Assembly: GCA_963970005.1 (NCBI GenBank)
Contig: CAXAMN010025251.1
Location: 244,713-308,712 of the forward strand
Direction of reading: 5' to 3'
Source of the DNA: Durusdinium trenchii
Taxonomy: Eukaryota > Sar > Dinophyceae > Suessiales > Symbiodiniaceae
Length of the DNA: 64,000 bases
Below the pieces are notes generated by a model that saw nothing but the letters and a program-made list of their open reading frames with translations, was not told where the DNA came from and ran no database searches. Positions 56,901 to 64,000 of this stretch are shown here, piece after piece. Position numbers and translations under genes: made by a program. Within the stretch, counting starts at the first letter, position 1; each line of letters opens with the position of its first letter.

Positions 56901-57215
56901 GGTGGATGAGGGGCTTGCAGAGTCCCAGCTTCATGTGTAGGTCCCCCGCCTCCTCCGAACCAATGCCCAGCTGAAGGATAGACAGCAAAAACCAGATGGG
57001 ATGTAATCCCCAGAAAGTGGCGGCCAAAATCAAGTGCGGGGACCTCGGGGTAGGATCTAACTGCTTGATCTGCTGCATCTCGGTTCCTGCAGCTGGCCGG
57101 GCGGAAGCTCATGCCAGTCGGCCATGTCCGAGAAGCGAAGATGGTGCGCCGTTGGGGGGCCATTGGGCGGCCGAGCGGCATGGAACTGGGTGGTTTGGAA
57201 GTGGATTGGCAGTGA
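35926..57215 (+). CDS. Gene F: giant GGA-type beta-helix / Cys-rich / TRP-like surface protein
   Basis: A gene of more than 20 kb with several tens of small exons. From about 35926 to 47.3 kb the exons code right-handed beta-helix repeats with the pattern hydrophobic-x-F-x-x-C-x-A-x-x-x-GGA[ILM] (LFEDCRATTGGGALFV, SFKDCKSVGSGGAI, FERCWAGAGGALYA). The first assigned exon resembles the entry strand of beta-helix proteins (LDPGRYKTVESVEYPEGCTL). From 48.1 to 49.6 kb the exons are Cys-rich (EGYRGQGCVKCEKGYG). From 49.9 to 57.2 kb they code a multi-span membrane domain with TRP/polycystin-like landmarks (WEVTRLVRKVFLA, QFRPYKDSFWNLEA). The last exon, from 57093, ends in TGA at 57213-57215. The product is probably a surface protein with a large ectodomain and a channel-like or receptor-like membrane part. 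That function is inferred. Extra or missing exons are likely. Confidence 0.7.
36344..36353. other. Assembly gap (10 N)
   Basis: Ten N between the first assigned exon of gene F and the next. Exon content may be missing here. Confidence 0.98.
36587..37596 (+). CDS. Gene F early beta-helix exons (four blocks)
   Basis: Blocks with beta-strand-like reading: from 36587 (EEVDVLGEVHFLKDRV), about 36885-36940 (ARLSGSLVFRGS), 37273-37328 (GPRGIVFEDVYSNIKIF, with a GTACTT donor) and 37525-37596 (VEGSLDFAGSSQVDFISCGG, closed by a GT donor in phase 0). The 36344-36353 gap lies before them, so exons may be missing. Borders other than those given are not proven. Confidence 0.5.
37720..38426 (+). CDS. Gene F beta-helix exons, phase-matched trio
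   Basis: Exon 37720-37797 (GGGVYVEQNFTFDSGRLRF) joins in phase 1 to 38058-38185 (LFEDCRATTGGGALFV), which joins in phase 0 through an intron with a GC donor (CATCAG/GCCGAT) to 38332-38426 (VSFQRAFAKAHGGAMMLEA). Each exon carries about one beta-helix rung with a GG-containing turn, so exon borders follow the protein repeat. Confidence 0.75.
38554..40045 (+). CDS. Gene F beta-helix exons including micro-exons
   Basis: Blocks: about 38554-38602 (GRFKQYGGHILFEDGNM), about 38645-38715 (LRLQDCLALKSGGGIS), a 21-nt micro-exon 38847-38867 reading QGGAVQ between a TTTTTCTAG acceptor and a GTGGGG donor, 39351 to about 39455 (VELDGCEAGNGGCIAA) and 39941 to about 40045 (LRISNCWSNELGGAIFVG). Each has the F/L-x-x-C...GG[AGC]I rung pattern. 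Confidence 0.55.
40726..40906 (+). CDS. Gene F exon with two beta-helix rungs
   Basis: After the acceptor CTCTCGCAG the frame reads LLHVANCSSHSGGAVNC and then VRFENVTASAGNGGAIWAI, two full rungs in one exon. It closes at a GTGTAT donor. Third positions are strongly GC. Confidence 0.75.
41225..41362 (+). CDS. Gene F exon with two beta-helix rungs
   Basis: A 46-codon exon in phase 0 between TGTACCAG and GTAGGA. It reads GGTFACWRCRAATSGGAIYA and MSFQRCRAHMGGALHV. Two rungs, with Cys at the same place in each. Confidence 0.78.
41870..42345 (+). repeat. Degenerate repeat with CATTTCATAGAG/ATATATA
   Basis: Several imperfect copies of a box reading CATTT[CT]ATAGAG, mixed with TA microsatellites, at about 41917, 42030, 42187 and 42210. 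It lies in an intron of gene F. No coding signal. Confidence 0.6.
42648..42720 (+). CDS. Gene F beta-helix exon
   Basis: Between the acceptor GGCTGCAG and a GTGGGA donor the frame reads SFKDCKSVGSGGAIHSIGQ, a single rung of the repeat. Confidence 0.7.
43355..43440 (+). CDS. Gene F beta-helix exon with frame break in G7
   Basis: After the acceptor CCCTGCAG the frame reads STAHFTTCRSLKSGG. The expected continuation AIFAASVQQKGG is present only in the next frame. The change falls on a run of seven G at 43395-43401; six G would keep the frame. It is either an assembly error or a disabling mutation in this rung. Confidence 0.65.
43903..43977 (+). CDS. Gene F beta-helix exon
   Basis: Behind the acceptor GGCTGGCCAG the frame reads MAFEDCSAKRSGGAMSV. 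The downstream donor is not certain. The frame stays open into a short Gly-Pro-Asp-rich stretch that I take as intron. Confidence 0.65.
44898..44992 (+). repeat. Short inverted-repeat element, copy 2
   Basis: Begins GGCCCAGTAAAACCTGGGCC and ends with CCAGTCAAATGAGGTCATTG, the same two boxes as the element at 25728-25812. In an intron of gene F. Confidence 0.55.
45318..45560 (+). CDS. Gene F, probable exon(s) in a 253-codon open frame
   Basis: A single frame is open from 45091 to 45852. Only the middle looks coding: GQGGAMTFLPANPGFGLW after an acceptor GGTCAG, and LLYEHFQKEHVARVGGAFTF, both of the repeat type. Flanking parts (FCFFCFCLAG) look intronic. Borders are approximate. Confidence 0.45.
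46065..46199 (+). CDS. Gene F beta-helix exon
   Basis: The exon reads VQLLGSTTFERCWAGAGGAL and ends at a GTGAAG donor. It is preceded by a T-rich tract and AG at 46063-46064. GC-rich codon ends. Confidence 0.72.
46795..47322 (+). CDS. Gene F, last beta-helix exons
   Basis: Exon 46795-46931 reads ALFRDCGADAFGGALNG and EFRNITALAGGVIQST, and closes with the consensus donor GGTGAGGC. The next block, from 47192 to about 47322, reads LKLINMSNLSLEQLWLEDC. Its start phase does not match the preceding donor, so an exon may be missing or the frame choice wrong. Confidence 0.6.
48092..48811 (+). CDS. Gene F Cys-rich exon and following exon
   Basis: Exon 48092-48239 (acceptor TGTCCAG, donor GGTGAGTG) reads VGCVSCEAGFEPLLFRARA, a Cys-x-x-Cys-x-x-Gly-Phe pattern as in GCC2/GCC3-like stalks. 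Block 48683-48811 reads ENKIQVFGNPILDDDLPLK and ends at GTAGAA. The phases of these two do not join directly. Confidence 0.6.
49179..50058 (+). CDS. Gene F Cys-rich stalk into first membrane helix
   Basis: Exon 49179-49281 (CPNRLACMGGEISTEGFGE) joins in phase 1, through an intron with a GC donor, to 49550 to about 49635 (GCVKCEKGYGSSDSNRFVC). That joins in phase 0, through an intron starting GA, to 49939-50058, which reads a hydrophobic helix (FVLEDLLLFALSVSG) and a basic loop, closing at a GTCGGC donor. The order of Cys motifs is typical of dinoflagellate surface proteins with a beta-helix ectodomain. Confidence 0.78.
50502..53410 (+). CDS. Gene F membrane-domain exons, part 1
   Basis: Blocks: 50502 to about 50625 (SKILTNHFMSFVAAAGPVIQ), 50790 to about 50905 (YVEGLSTSVEAGEGSGALAI), 51551 to about 51788 (RALLTLFTPFCAIAALMAM), about 52186-52330 (CFARYLVCYRMEPEHEGGEL), 52921 to about 53110 (GFSLLGLLLLVAAIACSG, then YYLYLSASYKEEHG) and about 53340-53410 (WEVTRLVRKVFLA). 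Hydrophobic helices alternate with polar loops as in TRP-like proteins, and the Trp-Glu...Leu-x-Arg-Lys motif is a known landmark of that region in such proteins. Several donors are unresolved. Confidence 0.6.
54635..57215 (+). CDS. Gene F membrane-domain exons, part 2, to stop
   Basis: Blocks: 54635-54694 (LILEMQFRPYKDSFWNLEA), 55517 to about 55606 (LLTVSLAMVSVTSCYLANEY), 56041-56148 (FLLLVILVLSIVPTNVLVFQ), joined in phase 0 through an intron with a GC donor to 57093-57215 (AGRKLMPVGHVREAKMVRRW), which ends TGA. The last exon is a basic cytosolic-type tail. Confidence 0.65.
54751..55120 (+). repeat. Fold-back element with ~40-bp terminal inverted repeats
   Basis: The left end reads CATTTTGATTTTCC and then TTTGCAGTCACTTGCAGCC. 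The right end is its near reverse complement (GGCTGCAAGTGACTGCAAA, then AATCAAAATG). The left arm itself continues into a small palindrome at about 54771-54821 built from CACTTG/CAAGTG. The inside is ~270 bp with no gene. The element lies in an intron of gene F and looks like a MITE-type insertion. Confidence 0.7.
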
Positions 57216-57764
57216 TAACATGGATATATATATATATATATATCTGTGTGTGTATTTTGCATGGTTTCAGCTAGGTACGGCGGTACGGCCAGTTGGGAGG
57301 GGTTTTCAGAGCCATTGATGCTTTTCATTCCACTGCACCTCCCCCCGCTTGACCCTACCGGACTCGTTTTCCGTGGACCCGATATTTTGTCCGAAAAACA
57401 ACACGCGAAGCATCCGAACCGTCTTTGAAGCCCACCCATCAAGCAGTGAAAGCATGGAGGAGGAACTGGAGGAGTAACTGGAGGTTCCCTTCTAACGTAG
57501 ACTCTTGAAGATGTTTTACAATCCAAACAGCGGAGTTTTGTTCATCAAAAGTCCACTGTGTATTGTTAGCTGTTCTGCTTCTCGTGACGTCCAGGCCCAA
57601 CAGCTCGGCCCTCGTAGTCCGCAGGTTCCATGGCGCCTGGTAGCCTTCTTGGCTTGCTTGGCTCAGGCGGAGGAGGCAAGAGAGGCTTAGCACAAGCTTG
57701 TTGCAGGGATGGCAGGTGAGTCCTCTCATGCCGAAAGATGTAGAGGGTTTCCACACAGAGAGCC

Positions 57765-60700
57765 ATGGGGCAGTCATGTTCGTCCTCTACCGAGCAGGTG
57801 CTGGAAGAATGTCGCTTGGGGGCCGAGAGTTGTTTGGATGTGAACTTGCGTTGTCACCAGATTCCCTTAACGTCTTCAAGTGCAGTCAGGGATACTCTTG
57901 TGGTGTGCTGGACAAGTCAACCACCCTCTGGATGCCCACGTGAACTCGATCCACCACGACAAAGCAGGAACCGCTTATATAAGTGGGTGTTTACTCATTT
58001 GTCGTCCTCACAGTCTTTGTAGATTGTGCATCTGGGTCGGTCTTGAGACCCAAATTTTTGAGCTTGGGTCAAGTGCAGAGGAGGTTCCAGACTGTCAGGG
58101 ACATGGTGACAAAAGCACCAATGTGTTGGCGTGTCTTGGCATAAAGATGAAAGACGTCCCCCAATCACGTAGTTTGGGAAAGCAGATGACATAACATCCA
58201 TTGCTTGGAGCGCTGTCATTTTGAGACAGCCCAGCTGAGCTGTGTCATGTCATCCCTCACCTTCAAGGCCATGTGGAGCTTTTGCAACACGCGCAGCAGT
58301 TGCAGAGGAGCCGGGCAGAGCCGGGCAGTCTCGATGGGACGGCCGACCGTCCGACGGGTGGGATGAGCTGCTGACCGGGCCGACCGTGCGGAAGTCCAAG
58401 TCCTCAAGACTTGGGCCCTTCCTGTCTGAGAGTGAGAGGATCATGGTCTCATGAGAAGACGTGAGAGCTTCGGCAACACATTAAGCAACCTTAGAGTCTT
58501 TGAGAGGCTCGAAGAAACAGCAAGGATCAGCATGCTGGTGACTTGTACCAAAGCAAACCAGGTGGCAGCACAGGCTTTGGTAAGCACGTTTGATGAAGTT
58601 ACAGTGGAAGTTAGAAGTGGACCCGCGAACATCCCATGGGATCAGAAACCATCAGAAGACACCTGCTCAGGGGTGTCATGTTCACGCTGCGAAGAGCTGG
58701 CACAGCAGTGCTGTGCCTCAGCACCCAACCTTCAAGACTCCCAACATGCCCAACGTCCAGCACCGTGGCCAGGAGATATAGCTGTAGCCCAGCTGCACTT
58801 GGATGCATAGCAGTGGTTTGCAGCATGCAGGGCTTGTAAGATGTCATCCTCCTTTCCATTTTCTGGGGCCATTTGCTTGGGGCTCTTGGCCTTACTACTG
58901 GGAGCAAGAAGCTACTAGGAGCAAAGGGCATCCCTACTAGGAGCGATCGGACGCTACTAGCTAAGCCCTCGGACGGACGCAGGCTCCGAGTGCGTCCCAG
59001 CGCTCTTTGTGGTGACCAGCAGCCGGACTGGCTCCACCACTGTGCTGCACATGCTGAACCTGATCCCAGGGTACGGTGCCCCGGAGCCTGGCGTTGGGTG
59101 AGCACTCATGACGTTCATCCGTTTAGAACCCCCAGCATACATACCTGGGATTTTGAGGTGTCTATGCATGATTCAACTCCGGGAGGCATGACATATCATA
59201 TCGACACATATACTGCCAGATTGACGTAACATCTTTCATCCATTCTGGAGCTTCTCGCGGGTTGACTCACACTGTTCCTTGTCCAGAGCTGAGGTATGAC
59301 ATTAAAGGCACACTCGGTGGGTGCCGGATGGCAGAAGGATGGGCAGGATGGGGTGAGATGGCCTGCGCAATTTAGCCTGCTTCCGCTTTGGATCCAAGTC
59401 CCTTTCCTGGGGCTTTTGCATGCGGCATTCCTTTGGGTTCTTCACATCGAAGGAAAAGCTGAAGGGAAGTTGATGTGAGAAGGAAGGCTTTCTGGAGTGT
59501 AGCATGCTTGCTGCCTGGCTTCCTGCCTGGCTTTTTTCGTGCTCACCTGGGCACACCAGGCGTCTCGCGGTTTGGTTTTCAAGAGCCTCCAAGCCTCCAA
59601 GAGCTACGTCCAGGTGAGAACTATGGGCTTTGGTCCGATATCTATGGGATGAACAAGGAGCCTCTGACGCTTCTGTCTGAAACATCGCTGCCGCATAGGC
59701 ATCGACGCTTCGTGCCATGTGGGTTCATCACATGGTTTGCAGCTGCGGGGGTTGAAATGGTTGAACTCGTCGTCGCATTGGGTGCATTTCCTCTGAAGTG
59801 GGACCAGTGGGAGTCTTCAGAAATTTTTTAAGTAACACGAAACTCCCGCTTTCTTGTGAAATCTGATTTTGCCGTTCAAGCTGGACACCTTTGAAATGCA
59901 CCCCTCGGGCCCTCGGGTGGATGCCATGTGTTGTTTTGGGTGGCCGGTCGCAGGAGCGAGAGAAGAACTGGAAGACCTACCGACGCAGCAGCCTCTATGC
60001 CTGGCCACTGGGCAGGGTTTGCATCAGTGCTCTACAGGTGCAGTCTGACCCAGTAAAGCCTGGTCCTGAAGACCTCATTGAATAGTGTTTCTGTATGTTT
60101 TTGTAACACCACAGGCCAGTAAAAGTGTAGGTGTAGGGTAGGGGCGGATTTTGCACAATTTTTGCCTGAGCCGGCTCAGTCGAAGTATATATACTTACAT
60201 AGTTTATCATACTGGTAGTTTCCAATACCATTTTCGTGGAGATGTACTTCACCTGAATCCCTATCTAGTTGGGGGTTTATATGGGAATGCGCACAAAAGG
60301 AAGATCCAGGTATAGAGATGTGTTCGGTGAACAAAGAGGGACAAGACCGATTCGTGAGGCTCTACCGCTTCGTAGACAGGATACGCTTCGCTGCTTCGCT
60401 TTTTCTTTCTCAGGGAGAAGGAATCGCCACATGAACACCGGTTACTATCAGTACAGTGTAATATATGGTGCATTGCGGTTTTGGGGGGGCATTTTCCACT
60501 TCCATGAGAGTACTGTATATATAGTTGGTGAGGGTTTGATATCTCAGAGATGTCGACAGACCTGTGAAGACTCCAACTACCAGCGGTTTCCGGGTGTTTG
60601 TGCTTCAACTTGGTCCCCTGCGCCATCCAAGGCATCATTCCTCTGGAAGGACCCCGCCCAGGGCGGCTTCAATGGTCTCCATTACCCACTTCAGAACCCT

Positions 60701-61312
60701 TGGCGCAAGGGTTTTCGACCCACACATGGTTCGGCTCGTGAGTCTTTTGCCGCAAAATCGCCCCCGGGAGCGGAGCGGTGGCCAAAGGTGAGGTTGAAAG
60801 GGCGGGGTGCTGGGCGTAGAGCCCCGAAGACCGAACATCTTTGCCACCTGATCACCTAACTCAGCAGTGCCAAAGGGATAAAGAGGAGCCTTTTCCGCGC
60901 GATTCCGCGCAGGAATGATACTGAGTTGGAGTGCAGCATGCGGCTGATGCTCTTGGGCGAGATCAATCCAAATCCTCTCGCACGAGTGGTGGGATTTCGC
61001 GCAACTTGGCAGATGATGATGGCCTTCTGTGACACCAGCTAATCCTGAAGGCCCCAGCCCCTCGTTGGGTGGTCTTGGAGCACTTGTTACACCATTTTCT
61101 TTGGGGGACTGTCGCTGTGAGACATTGTGGTGCACCAAGAGTTTTTTTGTTTTTAAGTGTTTTTTTGAGTTAATGAGCTTGGACTTCAATCTAGGTGGAT
61201 CTGAGAGTGGCACAACAAAGGCGGAGCATCCGCCCGACAGGCAGTATAGAATTCGGTGGTTTCATCGGTCGCATCCGATCCAAATCCGAGAATGCTGTGG
61301 AGGATCTGCACA
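57765..61312 (+). CDS. Gene G: probable sulfotransferase
   Basis: The start is proposed at ATG 57765 (MGQSCSSSTEQVLEECRLGA), where Gly-2 and Ser-6 would suit N-myristoylation (inference). A later block near 58451-58579 reads SNLRVFERLEETARISMLVT and ends at a GTAAGC donor. The block from 58983 to about 59097 reads FVVTSSRTGSTTVLHMLNL, matching the PAPS-binding loop of sulfotransferases (known pattern ...RTGST..L). Blocks from about 59599 read GENYGLWSDIYGMNKE, as in the conserved segment after that loop. Near 59956 comes NWKTYRRSSLYAWPLGR, near 60312 DRFVRLYRFVDRIRF, near 60912 MRLMLLGEINPNPLARVVGF, and 61195-61312 reads EFGGFIGRIRSKSENAVEDL before a GTGAGT donor. Substrate unknown. Exon phases are mostly unproven, and the 3' end beyond 61312 is not identified. 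Confidence 0.55.
58983..59097 (+). CDS. Gene G exon with PAPS-binding loop
   Basis: Behind the acceptor GACGCAG the frame reads SECVPALFVVTSSRTGST, then HMLNLIPGYGAPEPG, closing at a GTGAGC donor. The Arg-Thr-Gly-Ser-Thr run is the phosphate-binding loop expected in sulfotransferases. A slightly earlier donor (GTACGG at 59071) is also possible. Confidence 0.62.
60048..60085 (+). repeat. Short inverted-repeat element, partial copy 3
   Basis: Reads CCCAGTAAAGCCTGGTCCTG followed by GACCTCATTGAAT. It matches the left part of the element seen at 25728 and 44898. Confidence 0.5.
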
Positions 61313-61618
61313 GCGTGAGTTGAGTTGGCACCATCCAAAACCGTGGCAGTGACAGTGACAGGAAGAAGTCCTTTTGTGCTTTGAAGGCACTTCCCCACCC
61401 ACCACGCACGATTTGGCACTTCCCCCCCCCCGTTCGGGTGGACACTGGGCCTGTGGACACTGGGCCGTCCTAGGAATCCATGTGGCGCTAGGGGCCTCAG
61501 CAGCGATCGGCTGTTTCGCGCCGCACATGCGGACTCCCGAGTCTAAGGCTTCTCCTGACCTGGTGGTCCATAAGGTGGTGGATATGGTGGTCCATGAGTC
61601 TATCTTAGCATCCTGAAG

Positions 61619-61897
61619 CTACCCTACCTTTCGACTGAAATGGGCTGAAGGCCAGATGGTTGCTTCAGCCACCACCGGAGGCTTCACTGACTGTTTTGAC
61701 TTCGACTCTTGATACTCCCTTAAGACTCCTCGCGCGGCTTCCTGAACGGTGGCTTGATTGGGGTTTACCACTGGAATCCACTGGAACTTCAATTTCCTGC
61801 CATTCAGGGTGAGGGAACCCAGTACTTTGCTTCCGCCGAGGCTTTGACGAAAACCTCGAGGAGCTCGAGGGAGCATGCCAGTTGAGACCAGGGTCAA
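61619..61897 (-). other. Minus-strand open frame, possible gene fragment
   Basis: On the minus strand a 92-codon frame reads GSLTLNGRKLKFQWIPVVNP and continues with NQATVQEAARGVLREYQESK. It looks more protein-like than the + frames over the same bases. No family is recognised and no splice support was found. It may be a fragment of an inserted element or a coincidence. Confidence 0.25.
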
Positions 61898-62739
61898 CCG
61901 ATGTGACCTTTTTCAGTCCCACCCTTCCTAATCCTAGTCCGAAATCCGTGGCACGGAATGGATATAGAAAACAAAGTCTCAGATCCCGAGCCTCGCTGCC
62001 AGGATTTAGCCAAGCTCTTGGAGGCACGTTCACGGGCGCCCTCTTGTGGGATGTGAACTAGTGCTGGTGGTAGGTGTATGTAGACTTAGATGTTGTTTCA
62101 CTACTAGGGCCACACTTCCTGGTCCCACCAAATTGGGATCAAGAACCGCTACCAGCCGGGCCCGAGTCACCAGTTGAGACTGAGATCGCTGGGTGGGAAA
62201 GATTCTCCAATGTATCTCTCTGTCTTCGGGTCGCTCGGCCCTTTTCAAACAGCAACGGATGGGGCAGCATCTGGGGAAGAGCCGCGGAGCGGATCCTCCA
62301 TAAGGTGTAATATACTTCATACTTTGAGGGTTGCACGAGCTCAGAGCTCGGAGCTTGAACCCAACCAGCTTCACAGGGCAGGTGACTCGGTGGTGTGCTT
62401 TCGGGGAGGGTCGCTTCTGTCCTCGTTGGCCGCTGCCCAAGCTCCAGGTCTTCCCTTGTGCCAAGGCGAGGTGCAAAGCGACGAGTTGAGCTGCGGGTGG
62501 GTTTCGTTCGATCAACGAACGAACCAACCAGTTACACTCCCTGAAATATCATGGAAGTGGAAAACCACCTGTTTGTAGCGAAACACGGTCATCCAAGCCA
62601 TGCCATCCGCGATTTCAAGGATTGTAACCTCTATTCTTTAGAGCCAGCTGGAGGTTTGTTTGAGTTGCATCTTCCATCAGATCGCTGGAGAATTGCCCTG
62701 CTGGGGTGCCTCTCTGGATCTCGTGCGTATTTTTTGGAA

Positions 62740-63029
62740 GGTGGTGATGAGCTACCGGAAAAGCCTGGAAGACCAGCTGCTCTCCCAGTCCTTTGCGCCA
62801 CTTGGCCTGGCAGGACGAGAGGGACTCTCGGAAGGACTCTCGGCCGCCGGGCCTTTTCGAAGGTGCAATGGAGCCCATTGTTCCGTTCCAAAAGTTGGCT
62901 GGAATCGCGCCAATGGTGTTGGAAAATCTCCCCACTTGTGTCACGGGTATTCTGCACATGGTCCGTATTGTCGTCCAAACTGATGTTGACATCCTGATCA
63001 CGAAGAAATTGCCGGGGCAATGTGTGTAG
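62740..63029 (+). CDS. Gene H: unassigned coding region, frame change inside
   Basis: One frame reads VVMSYRKSLEDQLLSQSFAP up to about 62830. A second, from about 62790, reads FEGAMEPIVPFQKLAGIAPM and on to LHMVRIVVQTDVDILITKKL, ending TAG 63027-63029. The two overlap around a 12-bp direct repeat (GGACTCTCGG twice at about 62820-62842), where the frame seems to shift. The family is not recognised. Confidence 0.4.
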
Positions 63030-63836
63030 ATTTAGAACGGGTTCCCAACGAAAGGGCAGAGGCAGGGTGATTATGATTTGCGACTACCTTTCAGATCAGG
63101 GTTTGGGTGAGATTTGTTCGGAAAATCTTAGCACCACGCTACCCGGAGAGGCACGAAACGATGCGCTGATAGCGAATTGTTCTCTTTGTCTCATCTCCCC
63201 CCATGAACTTCAGATTGGATTCTTTTGAACTTGAACCATATCGCCTGCTTCTTCCTGCGTGATTGATTCTGGATTCCCTGTTTTTTTCGTTGGCGCACGG
63301 GCATATTTAATTCACATATATACTTCAAGTCCAGGCTGGGTGGCTGCCACAAAAGCAGGTGCGCAGAACGTAATGCGTTGGCACCGCAAGTCATAAACCA
63401 CCGGAACATTGGAAATGCGATTACTTCTGGTGTTGGTTCTTTCCCCGTGGGACAACCACAGCCTTTCACGCAAGGCTGGGAGATTTCCAGTACTTTGTCA
63501 CCCAACAAGCCAACCAGGCCGTTCCCGCTCGCGGCGGCGAACGTTCGGCGGAACCGCCGAGCGGCACTTACTGAGAACGCCACGTGGGAAGCACGGAGCA
63601 TGTGGCTGAGCAAGTCGGGTTGCTGAAAGGAGATGGGAAGATGGACCTCTCACCGAAGTCTTTACATTTGCAACATGAAGTGCCATTGGAAGAGGGCCCC
63701 CCCCGCCCAAGGAACCGAAGAAATTAACACATTCTTTCATACATCTGAAGCTGAACGCCCGGTGTTTCTTGACCTTCAGAATCCCCTGCACCCCCCTGCT
63801 CGCTCTTGCTGCGTTCTTCCTCTTCTCGCCGGCCAG

Positions 63837-63900
63837 GCCATGAAGAGCTTCGCTGAGGCTCATCGTGACCGGGTTTATAGCCTGGCGATGGAGGACAGGG
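63837..63900 (+). CDS. Gene H, exon near window edge
   Basis: After the long pyrimidine tract and acceptor GGCCAG the frame reads AMKSFAEAHRDRVYSLAMED and closes at a GTGACA donor. The product is not recognised, and the gene continues past the window. Confidence 0.4.
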
Positions 63901-64000
63901 TGACACAGTGACACACATGGACATGGTCATTTCTTGTGATTTTTTTGGGCAGATTTCTGCCTGAAGCATGGGAAGGTTTAAGGATTGCGTTCAAGGTGTG

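Noticed and set aside
56846-57526. 226-codon minus-strand open frame
   Set aside because: It crosses a TA microsatellite (reading IYIYIY) and overlaps the phase-matched last exon of gene F on the plus strand.
62030-62527. 165-codon minus-strand open frame
   Set aside because: No recognised family and composition like its surroundings. The overlapping plus frames are also open.

Overview
The window reads as nuclear DNA of a dinoflagellate, most likely a Symbiodiniaceae-type genome. The supporting signs are coding sequence broken into many small exons, introns that begin with GT, GC and apparently GA and end in AG, all recognisable coding on the + strand, no AATAAA-type polyadenylation logic, many TA/GA microsatellites and minisatellites, and protein families expanded in dinoflagellates (MORN repeats, EF hands, GGA[ILM] beta-helix repeats, Cys-rich stalks with TRP-like membrane domains). 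There are no bacterial operons, rRNA, tRNA or CRISPR arrays. Two runs of ten N (4332-4341 and 36344-36353) mark assembly gaps. The species is inference; the exon/intron style is what I see.

Layout, left to right: (A) 1.7-8.7 kb, a multi-exon gene for a large multi-membrane-span protein. One of its introns is packed with at least six different tandem-repeat arrays, and its last exon carries an apparent one-base frameshift in a C7 run. (Intergenic) 8.7-12.5 kb, AT-rich, dominated by a ~255-bp tandem repeat bracketed by a second repeat family. (B) 12.5-15.6 kb, a large acidic coiled-coil/EF-hand protein in two reading frames. (small gene) 17.4-17.8 kb, three exons separated by 44- and 40-nt introns. 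(C) 18.4-21.2 kb, a long single exon with EF-hand-like loops, about eight MORN repeats and aromatic-rich modules. (D) 24.1-29.2 kb, a gene that seems to consist of many tiny exons rich in Trp-Lys motifs, followed by a Tyr-Gly-Arg low-complexity exon and an Arg-Ser tail; I read it as an RNA-associated protein. (RRM-like exon) 30.5 kb. (E) 32.9-34.8 kb, a phosphatidylinositol phosphate kinase in four exons. (F) about 35.9-57.2 kb, one giant gene: 20 or more short exons coding GGA-type right-handed beta-helix repeats, then Cys-rich exons, then a TRP-like multi-span membrane domain. (G) 57.8-61.3 kb, a probable sulfotransferase with a possible N-myristoylated start. (H) 62-64 kb, unassigned coding pieces running to the window edge.

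The genes do not form a pathway. Several are signalling or cell-surface proteins (lipid kinase, Ca-binding/MORN scaffold, TRP-like surface receptor, sulfotransferase), and same-strand clustering is what is known of dinoflagellate chromos. The most unusual signals are the Trp-rich micro-exon gene D, the beta-helix/TRP gene F built from exon-sized repeats, introns of 32-44 nt, GA-AG and GC-AG introns flanked by direct repeats, and two coding breaks that both fall on seven-base homopolymers. Exon edges were placed by eye from reading frame, phase and splice dinucleotides; only those described as phase-matched were checked for phase.
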